DNA of 64,000 bases from assembly GCA_905233845.1 (NCBI GenBank), contig CAJOFH010000018.1:17106-81105 (forward strand). The letters run 5' to 3'. The notes under the pieces were generated by a model. The model was not told the origin of the DNA. It worked only from the letters and a program-made list of their open reading frames with translations, and made no database searches. Numbering within the stretch: the stretch's first letter is position 1; each line of letters starts with the position of its first letter. The translations under genes were made by a program, and so were the position numbers. Shown here piece after piece: positions 31,901 through 40,055 of this stretch. The stretch comes from an uncultured Muribaculaceae bacterium. Its GTDB lineage: Bacteria > Bacteroidota > Bacteroidia > Bacteroidales > Muribaculaceae.

Positions 31901-32806
31901 TTCTTCTTGGGAACTCGTGCTAGTAGCGGTTTGTTCACCAACGAGGATGGCGTGAAGGTTGGTGGCTCGGCAACTTCGGTAGCCTTCATCGGCTCTGGTG
32001 CCGACACCAAGATGTTTGTATTCTCTGAGGACGTTCCCGGACCTTCGGGCAACGGCAACGGCGTAGCTATCTACAACGTGGGTAACGAAGATGGTACTAT
32101 CGCCAGGACTTGGGGCGTGGCTCCCGACAACTACTTCGACATTGGCTCTAAGATGCTCAACACTAACGGTAACGTAGTTCCTACCGAGGACGGTGGAGCA
32201 TTCGTTTCGCAGGTTCGTAGCGCTGGCAACAACCAGAGCGGTGTACCTTCGTTCGTATATGTGAACCCCGAAGGCCAAATCGTCTTCAACTCGGGTAGCG
32301 ACCTGCAAGACCTCAACGGCTCGCTTGGTGCTGGTATGGCTGTAAGCAACGACGGAAAGACTCTTGTTATCAACAACGGAAGTGGTGAGGTAGAGTTCTT
32401 CGACCTCGCTTGGAACCGCGACGGAGGTACTCCAGTTATCACTCCACGTGGTTACTCGTTCGTCAGCGCTGCTCGCCGCAACGATGGTTCGTCGCACAAT
32501 AACTACATCTATCAGATGAACTTCGACTATGGCGGCAACCTCATCGTTACCGGTAACAAGGTGGCTATGTACTCTATTCCTACCAACAACAACGAGAACA
32601 GCACTCCAGCCAAGAAGGAATATCTCGTGACTAAGGAAGACCCAACTGGCATCAACACCGTGAATGTTGACAAGAACAAGAAGGTTGTTTCGGTTAAGTA
32701 CGTGAACGTGGCTGGTATCGAGTCGAGCACTCCATTCCAGGGTGTAAACATCGTTGTAACTCGCTACGAGGACGGCTCACAAACTTCTACTAAGGTTATC
32801 AAGTAA
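28976..32806 (+). CDS. Large secreted protein: N-terminal N-acetylmuramoyl-L-alanine amidase-like domain, carboxypeptidase-regulatory-like module, beta-propeller-like region
   Basis: IYLNPGHGSYG, FISSHSNA, GYLLEGFFHTY; VEATAEGYKL; C-terminal VKYVNVAGIESSTPFQGVNIVVTRYEDGSQTSTKVIK resembles Bacteroidales sorting-type tails. Confidence 0.8.
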   Translation: MKKIILLAAALVVGFSLQAKTADEFRIYLNPGHGSYGANDRPMKTIGHPNTGVLNAEGTTWIDTDTLGFYEGRGTLPRAFAIKNYLKSVGVESENIVMSREANGPWPYTTPNSEYDPDCIYNKNLADICEEVEEGNYDMFISSHSNAATDGTSTNYPLFLYRGYDTGTTGQAGYDGPGVEGSDDMARTVWPYHYMGDIEPQSHYSVTNMNVRGDISFYGSYSTSTRLNGKQYSGYLGVLKHGVPGYLLEGFFHTYQPARHRALNFDYDRLEGIREARGVATYWGFNLNGKGEIAGTVKDLHEKIVNNLYNYAYGSDDQWLPINGAQVVLKKDGAEVANYTVDQEWNGFFAFFDLEPGNYTVEATAEGYKLLEAPIAATVTANNTCYSFVKLENVDYVPEEIVYENYPDPAQPGYLGLAGTYIFGQDEGTTYTDDMTGTLVQALQYGDSTIVLTHEGTLAHLYIVDNNTKQMVKELNTEGLFTMEGNPGFYNQIGAIALSADRKLVGVTSVRTSYADGNVPAGYQRGTMHAYYWEDFDAAPTDWFNTKYSSNWYNSDLGFGLAVSGPINECMVCVPAPTSGSTRGVRPAFFVIQDGNVVSTSRANANATIALTELGDPLATEGNIDNYPVDNFGCIKVAVSPFDDHAFIIGGSKAGKLYEFPVTADGGVPTYNVFNADPELLGNGMQIFKYAGHVLMVAPYGTKNDVKGIKIYDMTDGLANATLLKTINTDIVGAKAITANSADFAWAGAVVNQEDIHAYLVGSDVNVVRFATDDVEQPKVKGIYAYNLNYQNNDGTYTFTFNANDNANEAYINFYDNETGELLGTIEIPNVVLGENEFTVSQEQLPGEYGTNMNWDITLVGEPIARIDQLSELNSDCVYSGCLFNNVDKNPESPYFGNIYVANRISQPNAGNGLYIYDPMMTRQNSTAYHGETMLSSPYRLAVAPDGTVYIPDWSDPYSGVYVADPANIEADFTQFFLGTRASSGLFTNEDGVKVGGSATSVAFIGSGADTKMFVFSEDVPGPSGNGNGVAIYNVGNEDGTIARTWGVAPDNYFDIGSKMLNTNGNVVPTEDGGAFVSQVRSAGNNQSGVPSFVYVNPEGQIVFNSGSDLQDLNGSLGAGMAVSNDGKTLVINNGSGEVEFFDLAWNRDGGTPVITPRGYSFVSAARRNDGSSHNNYIYQMNFDYGGNLIVTGNKVAMYSIPTNNNENSTPAKKEYLVTKEDPTGINTVNVDKNKKVVSVKYVNVAGIESSTPFQGVNIVVTRYEDGSQTSTKVIK

Positions 32807-32870
32807 TCCTGTTACTTAACACATAACCAACTAAAAAGATGCTGTGCAGTTATCGCACAGCATCTTTTTT
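32791..32870 (+). repeat. ~80-bp direct repeat copy 1 (amidase 3' end plus terminator)
   Basis: TAAGGTTATCAAGTAATCCTGTTACTTAACACATAACCAACTAAAAAGATGCTGTGCAGTTATCGCACAGCATCTTTTTT; aligns to 36303..36382. Confidence 0.92.
32834..32870 (+). terminator. Terminator of the amidase gene
   Basis: GATGCTGTGC...GCACAGCATC followed by T6. Confidence 0.85.
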
Positions 32871-32892
32871 CAGTATTATTAATTATGCTTTA

Positions 32893-34176
32893 TTATTTGC
32901 CTAGATTCAGGCGGATGCCTAAGTTCAGGTCGAAATTGAACGGTTTGTCTTTATAAAGATTATAGATGTCACTACCGTTGTTGAAGTAATATGATACGCC
33001 TGGTTCCACATAAATTCCCAACTTGTCAATTATATTATACTGCGCTCCAATTCCTGCATTTGTCGAGAATTGTGGTCTATGGTCACGGTTGTTGTAGGTT
33101 ATGACCGTTTTCTTTCCTTGATTGTAGCGAGTTATTTGCATGTGATTAGTCACATTAAATTCAATCATCGCTCCTGCAGTAGCATAGACTTGGAAATGCT
33201 CGTTTTTCCATATATTGCGCGACACATCGACAGGCACTCCCAAATAGTTGAACGTTCCACCGATTTCTTGATAGGTGATACCAACTTTAGCTTCAGCCTT
33301 TTGCTTCAGTCTAGTAAATATCAAGCCACTACCTATCTTCCACTTGTCATCAATATTGAAGGCAACCTTTGCTCCAACTCTTATGGGCACTTGATGAGGG
33401 TAATTGTAATCATTAGGATCATTGCTATATTGGAAAGGTTCGTCCGACGAACCTGGATTATGGCCGTTGGAAGGAGGATTAGCAGGTGAATTAAGATCTG
33501 CATTCCATTGCGCCTGACTGGACATTGTGCCAATACCACTATAATATAGCGACACATTTATCTTGTTTTCTGCTCTTTTAGCTGCAAACCTTGTGTTTGA
33601 ATTAATTGTGAATAATGGCTCTTTTTGCTCGTTTTTCTGAGGCTTGACACTTTGTTGATTCGGTGTTGGGGGAGTTGTGGGCTTCTTGATTTTTTGATTT
33701 TCTTTTTGTGGCGACGGGGCCGCTTCTTCCACTTCTGTTTTTATAATGTTTTCTTCAACAGAAGTTTCTGCTTTAATGTACTCTTTGGTGGCTGTAGTCA
33801 CTGCAGTGGCTTTGCTAGCTATTCCATTATTGACATTACTTTGTTGAGCAAGAGGTTGGTCAACAATATCATCAGCATCTTCTTCGGGAGATGAGGTAGG
33901 CATCTTCACATCCTTTCTGGGAGTTTCAGTTTTAGCCACTTCATTGCCATTATATGTCATTTGCGACTCTTGATTGCACAACACTCGAAACATCACTACC
34001 ACAGCAATTACTGCTGCAGCCACAGCAGCAACCTTACCCCAGCGTGCCAAATTATAACCTTTGTTGACCTTATTGGCTTTTAATGCAGTATCGATGTCGT
34101 GCCACAACCCCTCAGGCTCTGGCATCTGGTGTTGTGACAAGCGCTCGTGCATTATATCGATAAAGTCGTTGTTCAT
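32893..34176 (-). CDS. ECF-sigma-linked protein: anti-sigma-like cytoplasmic/TM N-terminus fused to outer-membrane-barrel-like C-terminus
   Basis: MPEPEGLWHDIDTAL, TM WGKVAAVAAAVIAVVVMFRVL, Pro/Lys/Glu linker, beta-rich C-terminus ending FNFDLNLGIRLNLGK. Confidence 0.75.
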   Translation of the reverse strand: MNNDFIDIMHERLSQHQMPEPEGLWHDIDTALKANKVNKGYNLARWGKVAAVAAAVIAVVVMFRVLCNQESQMTYNGNEVAKTETPRKDVKMPTSSPEEDADDIVDQPLAQQSNVNNGIASKATAVTTATKEYIKAETSVEENIIKTEVEEAAPSPQKENQKIKKPTTPPTPNQQSVKPQKNEQKEPLFTINSNTRFAAKRAENKINVSLYYSGIGTMSSQAQWNADLNSPANPPSNGHNPGSSDEPFQYSNDPNDYNYPHQVPIRVGAKVAFNIDDKWKIGSGLIFTRLKQKAEAKVGITYQEIGGTFNYLGVPVDVSRNIWKNEHFQVYATAGAMIEFNVTNHMQITRYNQGKKTVITYNNRDHRPQFSTNAGIGAQYNIIDKLGIYVEPGVSYYFNNGSDIYNLYKDKPFNFDLNLGIRLNLGK

Positions 34177-34754
34177 ATAGTGGAGTTTTTTAAATCCATA
34201 ATTTTCTGAGCAAGCAGTTTGCGTGCACGGTGGAACTGAGATGCCGAAGTGTTCTCGCTTATTCCAAGCATGCTGGCAATGGTGCGATGAGGTAATTGTT
34301 CAATCGCAAAGAGGTTGAAAACTGTGCGATATCCATCAGGTAACTGTCGCACAAGTTTCATCATATCATCAATGTTGAGTTTCGAAGCAATGGCTGCAAG
34401 TGCAGTTTCTTCGCCTTCTATAATATCATTTTCGAGAGCATCATCAAGCGGCACAATAAAAGGATTGGATTTCTTGCGTCGCAACAGCTGTAGTGATTCA
34501 TTTATTACAATGCGTGACATCCATGAACTCAAAGAGCTCTCATTCTTATAACGGAATGTGCTTAAATTGCTGAAAATCTTTATATAACTGTCTTGAAGCA
34601 CATCTTTCACATCGTCGTCATTAGGCACATAGCGAGAACACACGGCAGTCATGCTACTCACAGTGAGGTCATAGAGTCGCCTCATAGCCTTAGAGTCGCC
34701 TTGCATGATGTCGCGCACGAGTTTTTCATCGATTGCTCCGCTATTTTTGTTCAT
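34173..34754 (-). CDS. ECF-family RNA polymerase sigma-70 factor
   Basis: DDDVKDVLQDSYIKIFSNLSTF; LPDGYRTVFNLFAIEQLPHRTIASMLGISENTSASQFHRARKLL. Confidence 0.93.
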   Translation of the reverse strand: MNKNSGAIDEKLVRDIMQGDSKAMRRLYDLTVSSMTAVCSRYVPNDDDVKDVLQDSYIKIFSNLSTFRYKNESSLSSWMSRIVINESLQLLRRKKSNPFIVPLDDALENDIIEGEETALAAIASKLNIDDMMKLVRQLPDGYRTVFNLFAIEQLPHRTIASMLGISENTSASQFHRARKLLAQKIMDLKNSTI

Positions 34755-34920
34755 TTCTCCAAATAAACTTCTATATTATAAATGCACAACCAACAAAAAT
34801 CTTGCAGAGACATTGCATTTTTTTTGAAAATCATGCAAGATTTCTGATTTTTGAGCATTTAATAAGTGAACAACAATAAAAGAAGTAACTTTGCAAAAAT
34901 AATACATAATCATATCTTAT

Positions 34921-35355
34921 ATGACAAAATTTTTGAAAATATTGCTGCTGGCATGTGTGGCTGCACTTAGTCTTTCCTCCTGTGAGAAAGAAGAACTAAG
35001 AGATGGTGACTGGGAAGCAATGAAATGGATCAATCCCAGCGAACTCGTCCAGCAAGACAAAGTTTTTATTGTCCCTGCCGATGGTGGCAGCTACACATTT
35101 GAATGTAAGAACTATCATCCTTGGATTTCAGATGTCATTGAGGGCAAAGATTATACTGGGCAACTTTTTTCCCCTGACAATGAAGACTTCCATCATCTCA
35201 AAGGCGCCTGGTGGGAAGTGAAGATTGACAAGAAACTTGTAACTATCACTTTCTCACCTCTTGACAGCGAGACCGATGCACGAGACTTGACAGTTGACTT
35301 AACCGCTGGCGACATTTTTGACCATCTCAGGTTCTCTCAAAAAAGGGAAAGTTAA
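34921..35355 (+). CDS. Hypothetical lipoprotein (possibly BACON-like)
   Basis: Lipobox LSLSSC; VPADGGSYTFECKNYHPW pattern. Confidence 0.6.
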   Translation: MTKFLKILLLACVAALSLSSCEKEELRDGDWEAMKWINPSELVQQDKVFIVPADGGSYTFECKNYHPWISDVIEGKDYTGQLFSPDNEDFHHLKGAWWEVKIDKKLVTITFSPLDSETDARDLTVDLTAGDIFDHLRFSQKRES

Positions 35356-35412
35356 ACTGGCAAGCGATTCGCACGATTAGTGATTAAGGAAAACCATAAA
35401 AAGAGATTAGAC

Positions 35413-36291
35413 ATGAAAATCAATATTTTACTTTCATTACTACTCACGCTGCTGATGTGCTCATGCAGTGATGAGAAAGACGAGCCTGTTTATCGCGAGA
35501 ATCCTGTACGCGAAGCACCTCTTTTGGCTAGTTATCATCAGAAATTTGGAAATTGCGAGATGTGGCCAAAGAGAGTGATTGATGACAGCGAGTTAACAGG
35601 GATAGGTGGGGACTATTACTACTGGAACGCCCATAAAGCCGAAGCCCAAACAATGGAAGAGTTAATGGCATTGTGCGATGTTCCTGAAGATTTGTTGTCA
35701 GCGATGTCAACCCGCAATCTTGCGCTCACTTGTTTCATGCATCCCTATAACACGATTCCTCTCTTTTATAACTCAATTTATCAGAGCGTCTTTACCATGA
35801 CTCTTGCCAATAGCTATGAGGAGATCATGCGTCGCCGTTCTGGAGCAGCAGAGCTGCTCAACCTATATTGTGAACTTGAATACCCGAAATCAAGAACTGA
35901 AAAACCAACTGCTGGCTTGAGTTATGAAGACTATAAGACAAGTGCCTGCGAAAGCTATGCTCACCTTAATGGACTATCTCTTTTCTTGATGACGGCAGTT
36001 GACTATAATGCACTGAACAAAGAACAATTGGCACGGCTCTCAAGCGAGATTTTCAGAAAGATTGACAACATTGCTGCCGCAGATGAGGAGATGCACTACG
36101 AAGGCTATCGATACACATATCTCATAGGAGCTTTCATCGCCTATCATTATGACAACAAACTCAGTGAAAACGAAGTGAATTTACTGCGCACTTTCATTGC
36201 CTCACAAGGAGTGCCAAGCAACGAATATTATTCTCGCGCAACCGCAGTCATCTCGCAAAGCCTTGAACGCATGCAACAATTGGCGCAATAA
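35413..36291 (+). CDS. Hypothetical lipoprotein
   Basis: MKINILLSLLLTLLMCSCSDEKDE lipobox; no family recognised. Confidence 0.6.
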   Translation: MKINILLSLLLTLLMCSCSDEKDEPVYRENPVREAPLLASYHQKFGNCEMWPKRVIDDSELTGIGGDYYYWNAHKAEAQTMEELMALCDVPEDLLSAMSTRNLALTCFMHPYNTIPLFYNSIYQSVFTMTLANSYEEIMRRRSGAAELLNLYCELEYPKSRTEKPTAGLSYEDYKTSACESYAHLNGLSLFLMTAVDYNALNKEQLARLSSEIFRKIDNIAAADEEMHYEGYRYTYLIGAFIAYHYDNKLSENEVNLLRTFIASQGVPSNEYYSRATAVISQSLERMQQLAQ

Positions 36292-36302
36292 TTAAACCCA
36301 AA

Positions 36303-36382
36303 TAAGGTTATCAAGTAATCCTATTACTCAACACATAACCAACTAAAAAGATGCTGTGCAATTATCGCACAGCATCTTTTTA
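36303..36382 (+). repeat. ~80-bp direct repeat copy 2 (vestige of amidase 3' end plus terminator)
   Basis: Carries AAGGTTATCAAGTAA (KVIK*) plus the same terminator; three internal mismatches from copy 1. Confidence 0.92.
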
Positions 36383-36403
36383 AACCCTAATGATCGATAT
36401 GAA

Positions 36404-36964
36404 TTAATAGTCTATTCCCAGTTCTTTATAGGCGCGGTCATAAAGCAAATTTCTGATTTTGTTCAAGCCTTCGCCGCCAGGTTCGGCGTTGTTGCCACCG
36501 CTATTCACCGAACGGCCATCCGAAAGCTTTGCTTTGAACTCCCACCGGTATCCGTCTAATATCCGTCCCTTGGTTGCGGGAGCATAACTGACGGCATAGT
36601 CAAGCATCTTTTCCTCCTCGATTATTGCCAAGGCGTCCTTTAGAAGCTGCTCTCCATCATCAATGACAAACTCCTTCTCATCGGTGACAGTGCCCTTAAT
36701 CACAAGCATGACCTTGTCATCCTTGCGCTCTACACGAATCAACGCCAATGGAGACATCCTCATTCCTTGATAATGATACTCCACCATGTCGAGACCACAT
36801 GTGCTGGCTTCAACGGTCTTCTTTTGAGCAGTTTTGTCTTTCTTTTGCATAGTTTTTTCTTTTTTGGTCGTACGGCGGTGTTTTTTTACCTTTGCATCAA
36901 CAGTAAACGTGCTGCCCAGCATAGCAAGCACAATTACCAAAATAGTAATCTTGAAAATTTTCAT
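36404..36964 (-). CDS. Secreted hypothetical protein, tandem paralog
   Basis: N-terminus MKIFKITILVIVLAMLGSTFTVDAK shared with the next two genes; DEKEFVIDDGEQLLKDALAIIEEEKMLDY. Confidence 0.75.
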   Translation of the reverse strand: MKIFKITILVIVLAMLGSTFTVDAKVKKHRRTTKKEKTMQKKDKTAQKKTVEASTCGLDMVEYHYQGMRMSPLALIRVERKDDKVMLVIKGTVTDEKEFVIDDGEQLLKDALAIIEEEKMLDYAVSYAPATKGRILDGYRWEFKAKLSDGRSVNSGGNNAEPGGEGLNKIRNLLYDRAYKELGIDY

Positions 36965-37080
36965 AATTAGTTTGTGTCTTTATAAATGTCAAAATTTTGC
37001 TTTGTTTAACTCAATTCAGTCGTTATGATATAAAAGACCGTTAAAAACAACCTTTAGTAGGCCTAATGACCGATTTGGGT

Positions 37081-37644
37081 TTAAAAATACTCCATCCCTA
37101 AGAGTTTATAAGCTCTATTGAAAAGCAAACTATGTATTTTTACCAAGCCATTGCTCCCAGGGCCTGCGTTGTGCCCGCGACTGGATACTGAGCGCCCGTC
37201 GGATAGTTTTGCGCTAAACGACCACATATATCCATCGAGTAGCTCAATCTCGGGAGGGAGCTCATAACTGGCCCCATAGTCAAGCATCTTTTCCTGCTCT
37301 ATTATCGTAAGAGCTTCCTTGAGCAGCTGTTCGCCATCATCAAGGACAAACTCCTTCTCATCGGAGCTAGAGCCCTGAGTGATAAATATAACCTTACCGT
37401 TCTTTCGCTCCACACGCACTCTCGACACGTCATCTATCGTCATGCCACTATATTCATACTCTACCATGTCGAGAACACATGTGCTGGCCTTGATGGTTTT
37501 CTTTTGAGCAGTTTTTTCTTTCTTTTGCATAGTTTTCTCTTTTTTGGTCGTGATGCGGCGTTTTTTTGCCTTGGCATCAACAGTGAATGTGCTGCCCAGC
37601 ATAGCAAGCACAATTACCAAAATAGTAATCTTGAAAAACTTCAT
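37081..37644 (-). CDS. Secreted hypothetical protein, tandem paralog
   Basis: Same architecture; DEKEFVLDDGEQLLKEALTIIEQEKMLDYGASYELPP. Confidence 0.75.
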   Translation of the reverse strand: MKFFKITILVIVLAMLGSTFTVDAKAKKRRITTKKEKTMQKKEKTAQKKTIKASTCVLDMVEYEYSGMTIDDVSRVRVERKNGKVIFITQGSSSDEKEFVLDDGEQLLKEALTIIEQEKMLDYGASYELPPEIELLDGYMWSFSAKLSDGRSVSSRGHNAGPGSNGLVKIHSLLFNRAYKLLGMEYF

Positions 37645-37759
37645 AATTAGTTTGCGTCATTTATAAATGTCAAAATATCGCTTTGTTTAACCCAATTCGG
37701 TCATTATGATATAAAAGACCATTAAAAACAACCTTTAGTCGGCTAATGACCGTTTGGGT

Positions 37760-38323
37760 TTAAAAAAACTCCACACCCAAGAGTTTATAAGCTCTTTTGA
37801 AAAGCAAAATGTGTATTTTCCCCAAGCCTTCGCCTTCAGGACCTGCATTGTGCCCGCGACTTGATACTGAGCGCCCATCGGATAGTTTTGCGCTAAACGA
37901 CCACATATATCCATCGAGTGGCTGCATATTGGGAGGGAGCTCATAACTGACCCCATAGTCAAGCATTTTTTCCTGTTCTATAATCGTTAGAGCTTCCCTG
38001 AGCAGCTGCTCGCCATCATCGATGACAAACTCCTTCTCATCGGAGCGAGAGCCCTGCGTGATGAGCGTCACCTTACCGTTCTTGCGCTCCACACGCACTT
38101 TCGACACGACTTCTAACCTCATGCCACTATGTTCATACTCCACCATGTCAAGACCACATGTGTTGACGTTGATGGTTTTCTTTTGAGCAGTTTTGTCTTT
38201 CTTTTGCATAGTTTTTTCTTTTTTGGTCGTGATGCGGCGTTTTTTAGCCTTGGCATCAACAGTGAATGTGCTGCCCAGCATAGCAAGCACAATAACCAAG
38301 ATTGTAATCTTAAAAATCTTCAT
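37760..38323 (-). CDS. Secreted hypothetical protein, tandem paralog
   Basis: Same architecture; DEKEFVIDDGEQLLREALTIIEQEKMLDYGVSYELPP. Confidence 0.75.
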   Translation of the reverse strand: MKIFKITILVIVLAMLGSTFTVDAKAKKRRITTKKEKTMQKKDKTAQKKTINVNTCGLDMVEYEHSGMRLEVVSKVRVERKNGKVTLITQGSRSDEKEFVIDDGEQLLREALTIIEQEKMLDYGVSYELPPNMQPLDGYMWSFSAKLSDGRSVSSRGHNAGPEGEGLGKIHILLFKRAYKLLGVEFF

Positions 38324-38836
38324 AATTAGTTAATTTAATTAGTGTTCGATAATTAGTCTTTACTATTAAACAATAGTTTTATCTTTTTTATTGTGCACCA
38401 TAACAATTTCTTGGATAGGTACAAAAAAATAATCCTCGACTCACGTCGGGGATTGCTTAACTAATTAACCTTCTAATACCATTAACATAAACCTTAAAAC
38501 AAAAATGAAAAAGAATTATTTCGTCATCACGACGAGAAAAGATTTCATAACCTTAAAAACTAATACCATGAAAACTGATGCAAAATTATAGCCTTCTTCC
38601 GAACTGTGCAAATATTATGATAGAAAATTTGTGAATTTGCCCTGATTTTTAACTTGATTTCATGTTTATAAAGACTCTTTAAGGAAAATGGAGAGAAAAT
38701 ATATAAAATGTCGCAGTGAAATGATTTCACCACGACATCTATGCAAAGTTACAGAAACGCTGTAGTCTCTTTCGTTACATGTTCGCTACATGAATTTACA
38801 CCATTTTGCAGATGTGGCTTTATGTGGCTAACTGTA

Positions 38837-39562
38837 TTATTCTAAGCCAGCCTCCTTCATGTTGGTGAAAACGTTCTGTACGTCGTCGTCCTCTTCGAGC
38901 ACCTCAAGAAGTTTCTCCATGTCGGCTGTCTGCTCCTCGTTGAGGGCTTTGTAGTCGGCAGGCTCGTAAACGAACTCCGAGCTCTTGATTTCGAAGCCGT
39001 TCTCCTCAAGATACTTCTGGATGTCGCCGTTTGCCTCAAAAGCTGCGCTGATGATGATTTCCTCCTCATCCTGCTCTATCTCCTCGGCACCGAAATCGAT
39101 AAGTTCGAGCTCAAGGTCTTCGAGGCTCACTCCCTCCTTAGGCTCTACATGGAAGTAGGCCTTGTGGCTGAACATGAACGCTACGCTGCCCGAGTTGCCC
39201 AGCTGTCCACCTTTCTTGCTGAAATAGCTGCGCAGGTTAGCGACGGTGCGTGTAGTATTGTCGGTAGCTGTCTCAACGAGGATAGCAATGCCATGAGGTC
39301 CGTATCCCTCGTAGATTACCTCCTTGTAGTCGCTTGCATCTTTGTCGCTCGCCTTCTTGATGGCACGCTCAACGGTGTCCTTAGGCATATTGGCGGCCTT
39401 GGCGTTGGCCATCAAGGCACGCAGACGCGAGTTTGACGTTGGGTCAGGGCCACCAGCCTTCACAGCCATAGTGATTTCCTTACCAATCTTAGTGAACGTG
39501 CGGGACATGCTGCCCCAGCGTTTCAGTTTTCTTGCTTTACGATATTCAAAAGCTCTTCCCAT
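38837..39562 (-). CDS. yebC: YebC/PmpR-family regulator
   Basis: KLKRWGSMSRTFTKIGKEITMAVKAGGPDPTSNSRLRALMANAKAANMPKDTVERAIKKA. Confidence 0.96.
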   Translation of the reverse strand: MGRAFEYRKARKLKRWGSMSRTFTKIGKEITMAVKAGGPDPTSNSRLRALMANAKAANMPKDTVERAIKKASDKDASDYKEVIYEGYGPHGIAILVETATDNTTRTVANLRSYFSKKGGQLGNSGSVAFMFSHKAYFHVEPKEGVSLEDLELELIDFGAEEIEQDEEEIIISAAFEANGDIQKYLEENGFEIKSSEFVYEPADYKALNEEQTADMEKLLEVLEEDDDVQNVFTNMKEAGLE

Positions 39563-39632
39563 AAAATATTATATTTAAGTTGTTAGTTTTTAGTTCTTAG
39601 TCGTTAGTAAGTGGTTAGAAACTTAACACTTA

Positions 39633-39965
39633 TCATTTATGCACAGGCACTACTGCCACGAAAACCAGGGGTTTGTCGCCACGATTGATAAGGCTGTGGC
39701 TGTGGCCCATGGGGCAATAATGTGCCTGACCTGGTAGCAGCGTCTCTTCACCGGTGTCGGTGAGCACAGTGGCTTCTCCTTCCAGGAAGTACATCACCTC
39801 GCTGTCGGTATCGTGGCTGTGGTATCCAATCGACGATCCCGGGTCAAGAGTGCCGAGCATGATTTTGTTGTTCTCGTCAACAAACCTTCGCGACACATAC
39901 TCACCCTCGCCGCCCTTGAAATTGGCAGCTATATTGAGTGGAAGTTCGTTAAAATCAATTATCAT
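39633..39965 (-). CDS. Cupin-domain protein
   Basis: IGYHSHDTDSEVMYFLEGEATV and GQAHYCPMGHSHSLINRGDKPL. Confidence 0.88.
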   Translation of the reverse strand: MIIDFNELPLNIAANFKGGEGEYVSRRFVDENNKIMLGTLDPGSSIGYHSHDTDSEVMYFLEGEATVLTDTGEETLLPGQAHYCPMGHSHSLINRGDKPLVFVAVVPVHK

Positions 39966-40003
39966 GTGTGCTATGTTATATTAATTGTGCATTGTGAACA
40001 AGG

Positions 40004-40055
40004 TATGCATTATGCATTATGCATTGTGAATTGTGCATTGTGAATTGTGCATTAC
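40004..40055. repeat. Short tandem repeats of TGCATTATGCATT / GTGAATTGTGCATT
   Basis: TATGCATTATGCATTATGCATTGTGAATTGTGCATTGTGAATTGTGCATT. Confidence 0.8.

Noticed and set aside
38490-38589. Annotating the 28-codon ORF as a gene
   Set aside because: No homology or coding signature recognised; reported only as part of a leader-like element.
40004-40055. CRISPR-like repeat
   Set aside because: Short tandem repeats without unique spacers of regular length.
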